Assembly: GCA_023428465.1 (NCBI GenBank)
Contig: JAEYXM010000092.1
Coordinates: 1-64,000 of the forward strand
From: Actinomycetes bacterium
GTDB taxonomy: Bacteria > Actinomycetota > Actinomycetes > Actinomycetales > Cellulomonadaceae
Direction: 5' to 3'
DNA: 64,000 nt
The notes under the pieces: model-generated
Databases searched by the model: none
Told to the model about the DNA's origin: nothing
Seen by the model: only the letters and a program-made list of their open reading frames with translations
Shown here: positions 34,822-45,620 of the stretch, piece after piece
Layout of the letters: each line of letters starts with the position of its first letter
How positions within the stretch are numbered: position 1 is the stretch's first letter
Made by a program: the position numbers and the translations under genes

Positions 34822-36753
34822 GTGCCCGTGACCGCCCGCCCCGCCGCACTCAGCGGCGGAGTCGTCCGGCGGTCCGTCCAGCTCATGTGGCGGGGGATGG
34901 CCTCGCACCCGCGCACGTACGTCCTCGCGGTGGGCCTGTCCGCCGTGTTCGGGGCGGCCACGGTCGGCGTCAGCCGCGTGCTCGGTGCGGTGACGGACCG
35001 CGTCGTCGTCCCGGCCCTCGAGGGCGACGCCGACGCACGCGCGTCGATCTGGACGGCCGGGCTCGTGCTCGCCGGGGTCGCCGTCGTCCTTGCTCTCGGG
35101 GTTGCGGGCCGACGGATCTTCGCGGGCATCGGGTACGCCGACATCGGCGCGGACCACCGCCGCGGGGTCACGCGCCAGTACCTGCGCCTGCCCCTGGCGT
35201 GGCACCGCACGCACCCGACCGGCCAGCTGCTGGCCAACGCGAGCAGCGATGTCGAGGCTGCCACCGGCGTCTTCAACCCGCTGCCGTTCGCGCTCGGCGT
35301 CGTGGTGATGATCGCGGTCGCAGCGGTCTCGCTCTTCACGACGGACGTGTGGATCGCGGTCACCGCCTTGACCGTGCTACCTCTCGCGGTGCTTGCGAAC
35401 GTCGTGTTCCAGCGCCGGATGACGCCGGCGGCGACACGCGCGCAGCAGCTCCGCGCGTCGGTCGCCGACGTCGCGCACGAGAGCTTCGAGGCGGCGCTCC
35501 TGGTCAAGGCCCTGGGTACGGAGACGCGGGAGTCGGCCCGGTTCGCGACCGAGGCGGACCGCCTGCGTGCGGCGCAGGTCCGCGTCGGCCAGGTGCGTGC
35601 GGTGTTCGACCCGGTGATCGAGCTGCTGCCGAGCGCGGGGACGCTCGCGGTGCTCCTCGTCGGTGCGCACCGGGCCGCGGCCGGTGCCGTCGAGACCGGC
35701 GACATCGTGTCCGCCGGGTTCCTCCTGACTCTCATGGCGGTGCCCGTGCGGGCGTTCGGCTGGGTCCTCGGGGAGCTGCCGCGTGCCCTCGTGGGGTACG
35801 ACCGCATCGCCCGCGTGCTCGACGCGACCGGCGACATGCCCCGCGGCACGACGCCGCTGCCGCACGTCGGCGCGGGTGTCGCGGTGCAGCTGAGCGACGT
35901 GCACGTCGCCGTGCCGACGCCCGACGGCGAGGCCGAGCTGCTCGCGGGCATCGACCTCGAGCTGGCACCGGGGCGCACGGTCGCGCTCGTCGGGCCGACC
36001 GGATCGGGCAAGAGCACGCTCGCGGGCCTGCTCCCGCGCCTGCGGGACCCGAGCCGCGGCGAGGTCCTGCTCGACGGGCTGGACCTGCGGGACCTGGACC
36101 CCGCTGCGGTCGCCGCTCAGGTGGCCTTCGTCGCGCAGCAGACCTTCCTCTTCGAGGACACGGTGCGCGCGAACGTGACGCTCGCGGACGTGGGCGACCC
36201 GTCGGCGCCCGACGACGACACGGTGTGGGCGGCCCTCGCGCTCGCCCGGCTCGACCGTGTCGTCCGGGACCTGCCCGGTGGGTTGGACGCGCCGCTCGGC
36301 GAACGCGGGGCGAACCTGTCGGGAGGCCAGCGGCAGCGGCTCGCGATCGCCCGCGCGCTCGTCCGCCGGCCGCGCCTCCTCGTGCTCGACGACGCGACCT
36401 CGGCGGTCGACCCGCGCATCGAGCAGCAGATCCTGCGGGGGCTCGGCTCCATGTGGGGCCCCGGCCGGGGGCCGACGGTGCTGCTCGTCGCCTACCGGAT
36501 GTCCTCCGTCCTCCTGGCCGACGAGGTCGTCCACCTCGCGGGAGGTCGCGTCGTCGACCGCGGCCCGCACGCCGACCTGATGGCGCGCGACCCCGGCTAC
36601 GTCGAGCTCGCGACCGCCTACCAGCGCGAGTCCGAGCGCCGCGCCGCCGAGGCCGACAGCGAGGACGGGCTGGATGACGGGCCGGATGACGAGGGCCCCG
36701 ACGAAGCCGAGCCGGACGAGCTGCAGCCTGCCGAGGCGGGGGAGGGCCGATGA
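34822..36753 (+). CDS. ABC transporter, fused permease-ATPase, degenerate half of a heterodimeric exporter
   Basis: A 643-residue type IV ABC exporter half. Six membrane helices lie in residues ~30-330. The nucleotide-binding domain has Walker A GPTGSGKST and signature LSGGQRQR. The Walker B is LLVLDDATSAVD, with Asp where the catalytic Glu is normal, and the H-loop reads LVAYRMSS, with Tyr for the switch His. Both changes mark the non-canonical ATP site of heterodimeric exporters such as TM287/288. The C-terminal ~40 residues are an acidic tail. AAGGAG (34809-34814) lies 7 bases before the GTG. The stop overlaps the next ABC gene by 4 bases. Confidence 0.92.
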   Translation: MPVTARPAALSGGVVRRSVQLMWRGMASHPRTYVLAVGLSAVFGAATVGVSRVLGAVTDRVVVPALEGDADARASIWTAGLVLAGVAVVLALGVAGRRIFAGIGYADIGADHRRGVTRQYLRLPLAWHRTHPTGQLLANASSDVEAATGVFNPLPFALGVVVMIAVAAVSLFTTDVWIAVTALTVLPLAVLANVVFQRRMTPAATRAQQLRASVADVAHESFEAALLVKALGTETRESARFATEADRLRAAQVRVGQVRAVFDPVIELLPSAGTLAVLLVGAHRAAAGAVETGDIVSAGFLLTLMAVPVRAFGWVLGELPRALVGYDRIARVLDATGDMPRGTTPLPHVGAGVAVQLSDVHVAVPTPDGEAELLAGIDLELAPGRTVALVGPTGSGKSTLAGLLPRLRDPSRGEVLLDGLDLRDLDPAAVAAQVAFVAQQTFLFEDTVRANVTLADVGDPSAPDDDTVWAALALARLDRVVRDLPGGLDAPLGERGANLSGGQRQRLAIARALVRRPRLLVLDDATSAVDPRIEQQILRGLGSMWGPGRGPTVLLVAYRMSSVLLADEVVHLAGGRVVDRGPHADLMARDPGYVELATAYQRESERRAAEADSEDGLDDGPDDEGPDEAEPDELQPAEAGEGR

Positions 36754-38549
36754 GCGAGCCACGGTCCGACGTCCGGCTCGAGACGACGAGCACGCTGGGC
36801 ACCTGGGCGACCCTGCGGCGCGGCCTGGAGGTCTCGCCGCAGATCGGGCAAGGCCTGGGCGTCACGCTGATCCTGGCCGTCCTCGCTGCCGCCGGGCGCG
36901 TCGTCGTGCCCATCGCCGTCCAGCAGACGATCGACACGGGGATCCTCTCGCCGGGCGGCCCGCAGCTGGGCCGGGTCTGGCTCCTCGTGGGGCTCGCGGC
37001 GCTCGGGCTCGTCGGGGCAGGCGTGTGCACGACGGTCGTCAACGTGCGGCTCTTCCGTCGCAGCGAGGCCGGCCTGGCCCAGCTGCGCGTCGCAGCGTTC
37101 CGCCGGGTGCACGAACTCTCGGTGGCGACGCAGTCGACCGAGCGGCGAGGGAGCCTCGTCTCGCGCGTCACCGGCGACGTCGACACGATCTCGCTGTTCG
37201 TGCAGTGGGGCGGGCTGATGCTGCTCGTGTCCGTCCTGCAGATCTCCGTGGCGACCGCGCTCATGGTCGTCTACTCCTGGCCGCTGGCGATCGTCGTCTG
37301 GGTCTCGTTCGTGCCGCTCGTGCTGGTGCTCCGGCCCGCGCAGACGCGGGTCAGCGCGGCGTACGCACGCGTGCGGGCCAAGACCGGCGCGATGCTCGGG
37401 GCCATCTCGGAGGCCGTCGTGGGCGCCGAGACGATCCGCGCGTACGGCGTCGGCGAGCGGACCGAGCGGCGCGTCGAGGCCGCGGTCCGCGAGACCCGTG
37501 ACGCACAGGTCGCCGCGCAGACGCGGGTCGCGACGGTGTTCTCCTCCGGCGTGCTGGTGGCGAACCTCGTGCTGGCCGCGGTCGTCGTCGTCGGCACGCT
37601 GCTGGGCGTGGACGACCGGATCACCGCCGGTCGCCTGCTCGCCTTCATCTTCCTGGTGCAGCTCTTCACCGGCCCGGTGCAGATGGCGACGGAGATCCTC
37701 AACGAGCTCCAGAACGCGCTCGCGGGGTGGCGGCGCGTGCTCGGCGTCATCGACACCCCGGCGGAGATCACGGACCCGCCCGGCGGCGGCGTCCGGTCGC
37801 CCCGCGGCCCGGGGCGTCTCGAGCTGCGCGGGGTCTCCTTCGCCTACCCGGGCGGCCCCGTCGTCCTCGCCGACGTCGACCTCGTGGTCCCCGCCCACGC
37901 GAAGGTCGCGGTCGTCGGTGCGACGGGCTCGGGCAAGACGACGATGGCCCGGCTCGTGACGCGGCTCGTGGACCCGCGCGAGGGCCAGGTGCTGCTGGAC
38001 GGCGTCGACCTGCGCGAGATCCCGCTCGCAGACCTCCGGGCGCGCGTCGTCCTCGTGCCCCAGGAGGGCTTCCTCTTCGAGGGCACCGTCGCCGCGAACG
38101 TCGCGTACGGCGTCCGGGACGACGACGCGTCCGACGAGCGCGTGGCCGCCGTGTTCGCCGAGCTCGGCCTCGCCGACTGGCTCGCGGACCTGCCCGACGG
38201 GGTCGCGACGGAGGTCGGCCAGCGTGGTGAGCGGCTGAGCGCGGGGGAGCGGCAGCTCGTCGCCCTGGCCCGCGCGCACGTCGCGGGCGCGGACGTGCTG
38301 GTCCTCGACGAGGCGACCAGCGCCGTCGACCCCGCGACCGAGGTGCGGATCGCACGCGCGCTGGATCAGCTCACGGCGGGCCGCACGACCGTCACGATCG
38401 CGCACCGGCTCTCGACCGCGGAGGCGGCCGACGTCGTCGTGGTCGTCGAGGAGGGCCGGCTCGTCCAGGTGGGCGCGCACTCCGAGCTCCTCGCCCAGGA
38501 CGGGCCCTACGCGGCGATGCACGCCGCCTGGCTGGCCCAGACGCGCTGA
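36750..38549 (+). CDS. ABC transporter, fused permease-ATPase, canonical half
   Basis: A 599-residue partner of the preceding gene. Six membrane helices are followed by an ATPase domain with Walker [10 protein letters not shown], Walker [13 protein letters not shown] (intact Glu) and TIAHRLST with the switch His. The signature is LSAGERQ rather than LSGGQ, a frequent variant in such pairs. Together the two halves should form one exporter with one strong and one weak ATP site. The cargo is unknown (drug, lipid or peptide). It is translationally coupled (ATGA) to the first half and followed 58 bases later by hisI. Confidence 0.93.
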   Translation: MSEPRSDVRLETTSTLGTWATLRRGLEVSPQIGQGLGVTLILAVLAAAGRVVVPIAVQQTIDTGILSPGGPQLGRVWLLVGLAALGLVGAGVCTTVVNVRLFRRSEAGLAQLRVAAFRRVHELSVATQSTERRGSLVSRVTGDVDTISLFVQWGGLMLLVSVLQISVATALMVVYSWPLAIVVWVSFVPLVLVLRPAQTRVSAAYARVRAKTGAMLGAISEAVVGAETIRAYGVGERTERRVEAAVRETRDAQVAAQTRVATVFSSGVLVANLVLAAVVVVGTLLGVDDRITAGRLLAFIFLVQLFTGPVQMATEILNELQNALAGWRRVLGVIDTPAEITDPPGGGVRSPRGPGRLELRGVSFAYPGGPVVLADVDLVVPAHAKVAVVGATGSGKTTMARLVTRLVDPREGQVLLDGVDLREIPLADLRARVVLVPQEGFLFEGTVAANVAYGVRDDDASDERVAAVFAELGLADWLADLPDGVATEVGQRGERLSAGERQLVALARAHVAGADVLVLDEATSAVDPATEVRIARALDQLTAGRTTVTIAHRLSTAEAADVVVVVEEGRLVQVGAHSELLAQDGPYAAMHAAWLAQTR

Positions 38550-38607
38550 CGCCTGCGGCCACGGAATGGGCACGCCGGTCCGCGCCGGCCCGTGGCAGGA
38601 TCGGCGC

Positions 38608-38997
38608 GTGCCGACGAACCAGCCCCTCGACCCGGCGGTCGCCGCGCGCCTCAAGCGCGACGCGACCGGCCTGGTCTGCGCCGTCGTCCAGGACCACGGG
38701 ACCCGTGAGGTGCTCATGGTCGGCTGGATGGACGACGAGGCCCTGCACCGCACCCTCACGACGGGCCGCGTGACCTTCTGGAGCCGGTCGCGCCAGGAGT
38801 ACTGGCGCAAGGGCGACACGTCCGGTCACGTGCAGCACGTCCGGTCGGTGCACCTCGACTGCGACGGCGACGCCGTCCTCGTGCAGGTCGAGCAGGTCGG
38901 CGCGGCGTGCCACACGGGCACGCGGAGCTGCTTCGATGCGGGCGGGTCGCTCGGCGCCGTCGTCGGCGCCGGGACGGTGCCGGAGGAGTCGGCATGA
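38608..38997 (+). CDS. hisI: Phosphoribosyl-AMP cyclohydrolase HisI
   Basis: A 129-residue zinc enzyme that opens the adenine ring of PR-AMP in histidine synthesis. It shows [27 protein letters not shown] and the metal-binding DCDGDAVL / [10 protein letters not shown] cysteines and aspartates. It is a stand-alone HisI without the HisE domain, as usual in actinobacteria. The GTG at 38608 is chosen over an upstream in-frame ATG because the fold starts just after it, and because CAGGAT (38596-38601) ends 6 bases before it. Its stop overlaps trpE by 4 bases. Confidence 0.96.
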   Translation: MPTNQPLDPAVAARLKRDATGLVCAVVQDHGTREVLMVGWMDDEALHRTLTTGRVTFWSRSRQEYWRKGDTSGHVQHVRSVHLDCDGDAVLVQVEQVGAACHTGTRSCFDAGGSLGAVVGAGTVPEESA

Positions 38998-40571
38998 CGG
39001 CGCCCGGAGCCGCACCGCAGGCGCTCACGGGCCCGGAGTCGCTCCCGTGGGGCGAGACGTGGCCGAGGCTGGAAGTGTTCCGGGACCTGGCTGCCGAGCA
39101 CCGGCGCGTCATTCCCGTGGTCCGCCGCCTGCTGGCCGACGAGGTCACGCCGGTCGGGCTCTACCGCACGCTGGCGCAGGGCCGCCCGGGGACGTTCATC
39201 CTCGAGTCCGCCGAGGTGGACGGCACCTGGGCCCGCTACTCCTTCGTCGGCGTGAACGCGCGGGCGACCCTCACCGTGCGCGAGGGGCGGGCCGTGTGGC
39301 TCGGCGACGTTCCGGCGGGTGTGCCGCAGGAGGGCGACGTCCTCGAGGTGCTCGGTGCGACGCTCGAGGCGCTGCGCACGCCGGCCGTGCCGGGGCTGCC
39401 GCCGCTCACGGGCGGCCTGGTGGGCGCGCTCGGCTGGGACGTCGTGCGGCACTGGGAGCCGACGCTTCCGGCGCTCGCGCCGGACGAGCTCGACGTGCCC
39501 GAGGTCTCCCTGTGCCTCGCGGCGGACCTGGCGGTCGTCGACCACGTCGACGGCACCGTGTGGCTCGTGGCCAACGCGATCAACTTCGACGCCACGGACG
39601 AGCGGGTCGACGAGGCTCACACCGACGCCGTCGCACGCCTCGACGCGATGCAGGCGGCGCTCGGCCGCGCGTCGACCGCGACACCCGGGGTGCTCGGCGG
39701 CGGCGCCGAGCCGGAGCTCGAGTTCCGCACGTCCCGGGCGGACTTCGAGGAGGCGGTCCGGCGCGGCAAGGAGGCGATCCGCGACGGCGAGGTGTTCCAG
39801 GTCGTCATCTCCCAGCGTCTGGACCTGGACTGCCCGGCGGACCCGCTGGACGTCTACCGCGTGCTGCGCACCATCAACCCGAGCCCGTACATGTACTGCA
39901 TGGTGCTGCAGGACCCGGGCGGCGACCCGTTCACCGTGGTCGGCTCGAGCCCTGAGACCCTGGTCAAGGTGACCGACGGCCACGTCACCACGTTCCCGAT
40001 CGCAGGGTCGCGCCCGCGCGGCGCCACGCCCGAGGCCGACGCGGCACTCGTGACGGAGCTGCTCGCCGACCCGAAGGAGCGCGCCGAGCACGTCATGCTC
40101 GTCGACCTCTCGCGCAACGACCTCGTGAAGGTCTGCGTCCCGACGAGCGTCGAGGTCGTGGAGTTCATGGCCGTGCGGCGGTTCAGCCACATCATGCACA
40201 TCTGCTCGACGGTGGTCGGCCGCCTGCGGGCGGATGCCACGGCGCTCGGCACGCTCATGGCGACGTTCCCGGCCGGCACGCTCTCGGGCGCACCCAAGCC
40301 GCGGGCGATCGCCCTGATCGACGAGCTCGAGCCGGCCCGGCGCGGCATCTACGGCGGCACCGTGGGGTACTTCGACTTCGCCGGGAACATGGACATGGCG
40401 ATCGCGATCCGCACGGCGCTCATCCGGCGCGGGCGGGCGAGCGTGCAGGCCGGCGGCGGGATCGTCGCGGACTCGGTCGAGGCCCTGGAGTACGCCGAGT
40501 CGCGCAACAAGGCGGCGGCCGCGGTGCGGGCGGTGCAGATCGCGTCGCGGCTGCGGCCCGCAGGCTCCTGA
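38994..40571 (+). CDS. trpE: Anthranilate synthase component I
   Basis: A 525-residue chorismate-utilising enzyme, the first step of tryptophan synthesis. The C-terminal domain has [31 protein letters not shown] and [14 protein letters not shown], the chorismate/Mg site. The N-terminal part contains the [16 protein letters not shown] region, including the ESA-type Trp feedback site (LES...). The glutaminase TrpG and TrpD are not in this window. GGAGGAG (38982-38988) precedes the ATG, which overlaps the hisI stop. The TGATG junction couples it to the next gene. Confidence 0.96.
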   Translation: MTAPGAAPQALTGPESLPWGETWPRLEVFRDLAAEHRRVIPVVRRLLADEVTPVGLYRTLAQGRPGTFILESAEVDGTWARYSFVGVNARATLTVREGRAVWLGDVPAGVPQEGDVLEVLGATLEALRTPAVPGLPPLTGGLVGALGWDVVRHWEPTLPALAPDELDVPEVSLCLAADLAVVDHVDGTVWLVANAINFDATDERVDEAHTDAVARLDAMQAALGRASTATPGVLGGGAEPELEFRTSRADFEEAVRRGKEAIRDGEVFQVVISQRLDLDCPADPLDVYRVLRTINPSPYMYCMVLQDPGGDPFTVVGSSPETLVKVTDGHVTTFPIAGSRPRGATPEADAALVTELLADPKERAEHVMLVDLSRNDLVKVCVPTSVEVVEFMAVRRFSHIMHICSTVVGRLRADATALGTLMATFPAGTLSGAPKPRAIALIDELEPARRGIYGGTVGYFDFAGNMDMAIAIRTALIRRGRASVQAGGGIVADSVEALEYAESRNKAAAAVRAVQIASRLRPAGS

Positions 40572-41206
40572 TGGGTCTGCGCTCCCGGCCCCGCCGGCGG
40601 GCCGTGGTCCTGGCACTGCTCGTGCTCGGTGTCGTGCTGCTCGCGACGGGTTCCGCGACGTGGGTCACCGCGACGACGTGGACGGCGCTGGACGCCGTCG
40701 TCGTCGAGGTCCCGGGGAGCCGGGCCGCACCGGCCGTCCAGGCCGCCGGGCTCATCGTCGGCGCGGCAGCACTCGCCCTCGCGATGGCCCGGCGGGTGGC
40801 GGCGCTCGTCGCGGCAGGCGCCGTCGTCCTCGGGGGAGTGCTCGCGGTGGTCGGGAGCGTCGTGGTGGTCACCGGGCCGGCGGACGTGGCACGCGCGGGC
40901 GCGGCGCACGACGTCGGCGTCGGCGGCGTCGTCGAGGGTGTCGGTCTCACGTGGGCGCCCTGGGCCGGCCTGCTCGTCGGCCTCGCTGCGGTGGGCGCGG
41001 GCGTGGGGGCGGCCCTCGCGTCGCGACACTGGCACGTCGGCACCCGCCACGAGGCGCCGACGTCGGCCCGAGCCGTTCCCACGGATGACTGGGACGCCCT
41101 GACCCGGGGGACCGACCCGTCCGATCCGTCGGACCGGACGGACCCCTGGGGCTCCGCACGGCGCGGTGTGCAGGATGAACCTCCGCCCACGGGGCCGGTT
41201 CGCTAA
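40571..41206 (+). CDS. Trp-biosynthesis-associated membrane protein (TIGR02234-like)
   Basis: A 211-residue protein with four predicted membrane helices (LALLVLGVVLLATGSATWV; VQAAGLIVGAAALALAM; LVAAGAVVLGGVLAVVGSVVVV; WAPWAGLLVGLAAVGAGVG) and a polar C-terminal tail. In actinobacteria a protein of this size and topology follows trpE and is named for that location. Its role is unproven, perhaps tryptophan-related transport. It shares one base with trpE (TGATG). Confidence 0.8.
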   Translation: MGLRSRPRRRAVVLALLVLGVVLLATGSATWVTATTWTALDAVVVEVPGSRAAPAVQAAGLIVGAAALALAMARRVAALVAAGAVVLGGVLAVVGSVVVVTGPADVARAGAAHDVGVGGVVEGVGLTWAPWAGLLVGLAAVGAGVGAALASRHWHVGTRHEAPTSARAVPTDDWDALTRGTDPSDPSDRTDPWGSARRGVQDEPPPTGPVR

Positions 41207-41238
41207 GGTTCCCCCAACCTCACGAAAGGCAGGTGCGA

Positions 41239-41532
41239 ATGGCCGACCAGCCGCTCGACCACACCGAGAAGGCGCACCTCCCCGAGTCGGCGCCGCCGAC
41301 CAACCACGGCCACACGCTCGCCGCCTGGGTCACCGTCTCGTTGGTGATGCTCGGCGCGGTCGTGTCCGCCGCGGGTGTCCTCGCGAGCCAGATGTGGCTG
41401 TTCTGGACCGGCCTCGGGATCGTCGTCGTGGCGGCCGTCGTCGGCCGCGTGCTCAAGTCGCTCGGCCACGGCCAGTCCGAGCCGTCCGGGCCTCACCGGA
41501 CCGACGACGCAGCGGGACGAGACATCGCCTGA
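41239..41532 (+). CDS. HGxxPAAW-family small membrane protein
   Basis: A 97-residue protein with two membrane helices (LAAWVTVSLVMLGAVVSAAGVL and LFWTGLGIVVVAAVVGRVL). The N-terminal motif is NHGHTLAAW, a variant of the family's HGxxPAAW in which Leu replaces Pro. Members sit in actinobacterial trp clusters between trpE and trpC. The function is unknown. ATG 41239 has AAAGG (41225-41229) 9 bases upstream and TAAGGT (41204-41209) as a likely -10 inside the end of the preceding gene. Confidence 0.8.
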   Translation: MADQPLDHTEKAHLPESAPPTNHGHTLAAWVTVSLVMLGAVVSAAGVLASQMWLFWTGLGIVVVAAVVGRVLKSLGHGQSEPSGPHRTDDAAGRDIA

Positions 41533-41596
41533 CGCCTTGGCGTCCCCCCCACGACCGGGCCTGCTGGGGCCCGGGACCCCACGCGAAGGAGCACCG

Positions 41597-42091
41597 ATGA
41601 GTACGCCGCCCTCCGACCCGAACCCTTACGGGCAGGACAACCCCTACGGCCAGGACAACCCGTACGGCCAGCAGCCGCCGTCCTACGGCGGCCAGGAGCA
41701 GGGCTGGGGTCAGCAGCCGCCGGCATACGGCCAGCAGCCCGCGTACGGCCAGCCGCCGGTGTACGGCCAGCAGCCCGGCTACGGCCAGGAGCAGTGGACC
41801 GGCCAGGCCGGCTACCAGGCGGCCTGGGGCGGCGGGACGCAGCGCAACAGCCTCGGCGTGTGGGCGCTCGTGCTCGGCATCCTGGGCTTCTGCTGCGGCC
41901 CTGCGGGCATCGCCGCGATCATCCTGGGCCGCCAGTCGCAGCAGGCCGCGGCGCGCGGTGAGGCGAACAACGGCGGCATGGGCACGGCCGGCTTCGTCCT
42001 CGGGTGCATCGTCGTGGCCCTGTGGTTGCTCTCGTTCGTCCTGCGGGCCACCGGCGTGCTCACCTACGACTTCGACTTCGAGACCAGCTGA
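41597..42091 (+). CDS. DUF4190 domain membrane protein with Tyr-Gly-Gln repeats
   Basis: A 164-residue protein. Residues 1-75 are low-complexity, made of (N)PYGQ(D/Q) and (P)xYGQQP repeats, likely disordered and cytosolic. Residues ~85-155 contain two membrane helices with a polar loop (LGIAIIxLG-type: GIAAIILGRQSQ), the DUF4190 arrangement. AAGGAG (41586-41591) lies 5 bases before the ATG. The function is unknown. Confidence 0.8.
   Translation: MSTPPSDPNPYGQDNPYGQDNPYGQQPPSYGGQEQGWGQQPPAYGQQPAYGQPPVYGQQPGYGQEQWTGQAGYQAAWGGGTQRNSLGVWALVLGILGFCCGPAGIAAIILGRQSQQAAARGEANNGGMGTAGFVLGCIVVALWLLSFVLRATGVLTYDFDFETS
41621..41674 (+). repeat. Three-copy 18-bp coding repeat
   Basis: Units at 41621-41638, 41639-41656 and 41657-41674 encode NPYGQD, NPYGQD and NPYGQQ. 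They lie inside the DUF4190 gene and are protein-level repeats, not a CRISPR. Confidence 0.9.
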
Positions 42092-42116
42092 CCGCGCCCC
42101 GCGACGAGGAGGTCCC

Positions 42117-42563
42117 CTGAGCGTCGAGGCCCGCACGCCACACGTGGACCGGCCGTACCCGGCCGGTCCACGGTGGCGCGCGCTGCGGGCTCCGATGCTC
42201 ACGGCGGCGGGCGTCCTTGCAGCGGGAGGCGTGCTCGTGGCGCGCAGCCCCCACGCGTCGGGCAGCTACGGCTCGTGCCCGTTCCGCGCGCTCACGGGGT
42301 TGTGGTGCCCCGGTTGCGGCGGTCTGCGCGCCGTGCACGACCTGATGACGTTCGACGTCGTCGCCGCCTGGGGCATGAACGCCCTGCTCGTGCTGGCCCT
42401 GCCGGTGCTCGCAGCCCTGTGGGCGCAGTGGCTCCGGCACGCGTGGCTCGGCCGGCCCTTCGCCGTCGTCACCGCCCGCGGCGCCGTGGTGCTCGGCGTC
42501 GTGCTCGCCCTCTTCACGCTGCTCCGCAACCTCCCGGCGCTCGAGCCCTACCTGGGCGCCTGA
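42117..42563 (+). CDS. DUF2752 membrane protein
   Basis: A protein of up to 148 residues with three membrane helices. The family mark CPFRALTGLWCPGCGGLRAVHDL is the conserved cysteine-rich motif between helix 1 and helix 2, followed by an Asn (WGMNALLVL). The function is unknown. No ATG, GTG or TTG fits near the ribosome site: AGGAGG (42107-42112) is followed 4 bases later by an in-frame CTG, which I take as the most likely start. The next option is GTG 42144 with no site in front. Confidence 0.7.
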   Translation: MSVEARTPHVDRPYPAGPRWRALRAPMLTAAGVLAAGGVLVARSPHASGSYGSCPFRALTGLWCPGCGGLRAVHDLMTFDVVAAWGMNALLVLALPVLAALWAQWLRHAWLGRPFAVVTARGAVVLGVVLALFTLLRNLPALEPYLGA

Positions 42564-42736
42564 CGCTCCGCCCGGGGGACCGGGCTGTGCGATTCCGGGA
42601 TGCACTCGGCCTGGTGGGACCCCCGTGACGGGGCGCTGTGCCGGTCCCAGCAGATGGGCGTGGTCGGGCCCCGTCGGCGCGGCGCCTACCATGGGGCCAG
42701 GCCCGCTGGGGGGCGGGTGGGAACGGGAGGTGGCTC
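42564..42736. promoter_or_regulatory. trpC upstream region with candidate promoter and hairpins
   Basis: TACCAT (42687-42692) is a plausible -10 giving a ~40-base leader before trpC. Further upstream, TGGGACC and GGTCCCA arms flank an inner CCCCG/CGGGG hairpin, and a short frame from ATG 42600 carries two adjacent Trp codons. Whether this is a trp attenuator is uncertain because that frame has no nearby stop. Confidence 0.35.
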
Positions 42737-43545
42737 ATGTCGGTCCTCGAGGACATCGTCGCGGGAGTGCGGCAGGACCTCGCCGAGCGTGAGGCTGCCG
42801 TCCCGCTGGCTGCTCTCAAGGAGCGCGCGGCACGGGTCCCCGGCGCCAAGGAGTGCGTCGGTCGCCTGCACGACGAGTCGGCGGTCGCCGTCATCGCTGA
42901 GGTGAAGCGCTCGAGCCCGAGCAAGGGCTCCCTCGCACCCATCGAGGACCCTGCGGGCCTCGCCGGGGAGTACGAGGCGGGCGGCGCCGCAGCGATCTCC
43001 GTGCTCACCGAGCGCCGCCGGTTCGGTGGGAGCCTCGCGGACCTCGACGCCGTGCGCGCCGCCGTGGACGTCCCGGTGCTGCGCAAGGACTTCATCGTGA
43101 CGCCCTATCAGGTGTGGGAGGCGCGGGCGCACGGCGCGGACCTGGTGCTTCTCATCGTCGCCGCCCTCGAGCAGACCGTCCTGGAGTCGCTGGTGGAGCG
43201 CGTGCACTCCCTGGGCATGACGGCCCTGGTCGAGGTGCACGATGCGGACGAGGTGTCCCGCGCCCTCGATGCCGGCGCGCGCTGCGTCGGTGTCAACGCG
43301 CGCAACCTCAAGACGCTCGACGTGGACCGTACGACGTTCGCCCGTCTGGCGCCGCTCATCCCGAACGGCGTGGTCCGGATCGCCGAGTCCGGCGTCCGCG
43401 GCCCGCACGACGTGATGGACTACGCCCGCTCCGGCGCGGATGCCGTGCTCGTGGGCGAGAGCCTGGTGACCGGCGGCAACCCGCGCCAGGCCGTCGCGGA
43501 CCTCGTCGCCGCGGGCGCGCACCCGTCGCTGCGGGCGGTGCGTCA

Positions 43546-43549
<4 letters not shown>
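42737..43549 (+). CDS. trpC: Indole-3-glycerol phosphate synthase
   Basis: A 270-residue (beta/alpha)8 enzyme that closes the indole ring from Cd[19 protein letters not shown] holds the catalytic Lys/Ser phosphate site, [13 protein letters not shown] the second catalytic Lys, and [13 protein letters not shown] and AESGVRG the rest of the active site. GGGAGG (42725-42730) is 6 bases before the ATG; upstream in-frame starts are not supported. It is coupled to trpB by a 4-base overlap, so there is no trpM between trpC and trpB. Confidence 0.97.
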
Positions 43550-44804
<1,255 letters not shown>

Positions 44805-44808
<4 letters not shown>

Positions 44809-45620
44809 CCGCGACGGTCGCGAGCCGCACCGCGGCGCGCCTCGACGAGGTCCGCGCCGAGGGTCGCAGCGCTCTGATCGGGTACCTGCCGGTCGGCTTC
44901 CCCGACGTCCCGGGGTCCGTCGATGCCGTCCGCGCGATGATCGACGCCGGGGTCGACGTCGTCGAGCTGGGCGTGCCCTACTCCGATCCCGTGATGGACG
45001 GTCCGGTCATCCAGCGTTCGGTCGAGCAGGCGCTGGCCGGGGGCGTGCGCGTCGCGGACACGCTGCGCACGGTCGAGGCCGTCGCGGCGACCGGCGTGCC
45101 CATCCTTCTCATGACCTACTGGAATCCCGTGGTGCGGTACGGCGTCGACGCGTTCGCCCGGGACCTGGCGTCCGCCGGCGGCGCCGGCATCATCACCCCG
45201 GACCTCATCCCGGACGAGGCGGGGGAGTGGATCGCCGCGTCCGACGCGACCGGCCTGGACCGCATCTTCCTGGTGGCTCCGAGCTCGACCACGGAGCGCC
45301 TGGCCATGGCCGCGCGCGCGTCCCGCGGGTTCGTCTACGCCGCGTCGACGATGGGTGTCACCGGGAAGCGGGCGACCGTCGGCGTCCACGCCGCGCGCCT
45401 GGTCGCCGACGCGCGGCGTGCGGGTGCCGAGCGGGTGTGCGTCGGCCTGGGCGTGAGCACGGCGGCCCAGGCGGCCGAGGTCGCCTCCTTCGCCGACGGC
45501 GTCATCGTGGGCACCGCCTTCGTCGCGCCGCTGCTCGAGGCCGAGTCCCGCGCGGCCGGCCTCGCAGGTCTCACGTCGGTCGTCTCCGCGCTCGCCCGTG
45601 GCGTGCGGGGCCAGGTATGA
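44805..45620 (+). CDS. trpA: Tryptophan synthase alpha chain
   Basis: A 271-residue (beta/alpha)8 lyase releasing indole from indole-3-glycerol phosphate. The catalytic Glu and Asp lie in [36 protein letters not shown] and a [14 protein letters not shown] phosphate loop are present. GAGGAGG lies 6 to 7 bases before the ATG, inside the trpB end. It overlaps lgt by 4 bases. Confidence 0.98.

Noticed and set aside
41621..41674. Regular 18-bp repeat that could be mistaken for a CRISPR
   Set aside because: Units are contiguous without spacers, in frame, and encode NPYGQ(D/Q) in a protein.
42600..42905. Frame from ATG 42600 as a separate protein gene
   Set aside because: It runs out of frame into trpC with no family features; only its Trp-Trp start was kept as a leader hypothesis.
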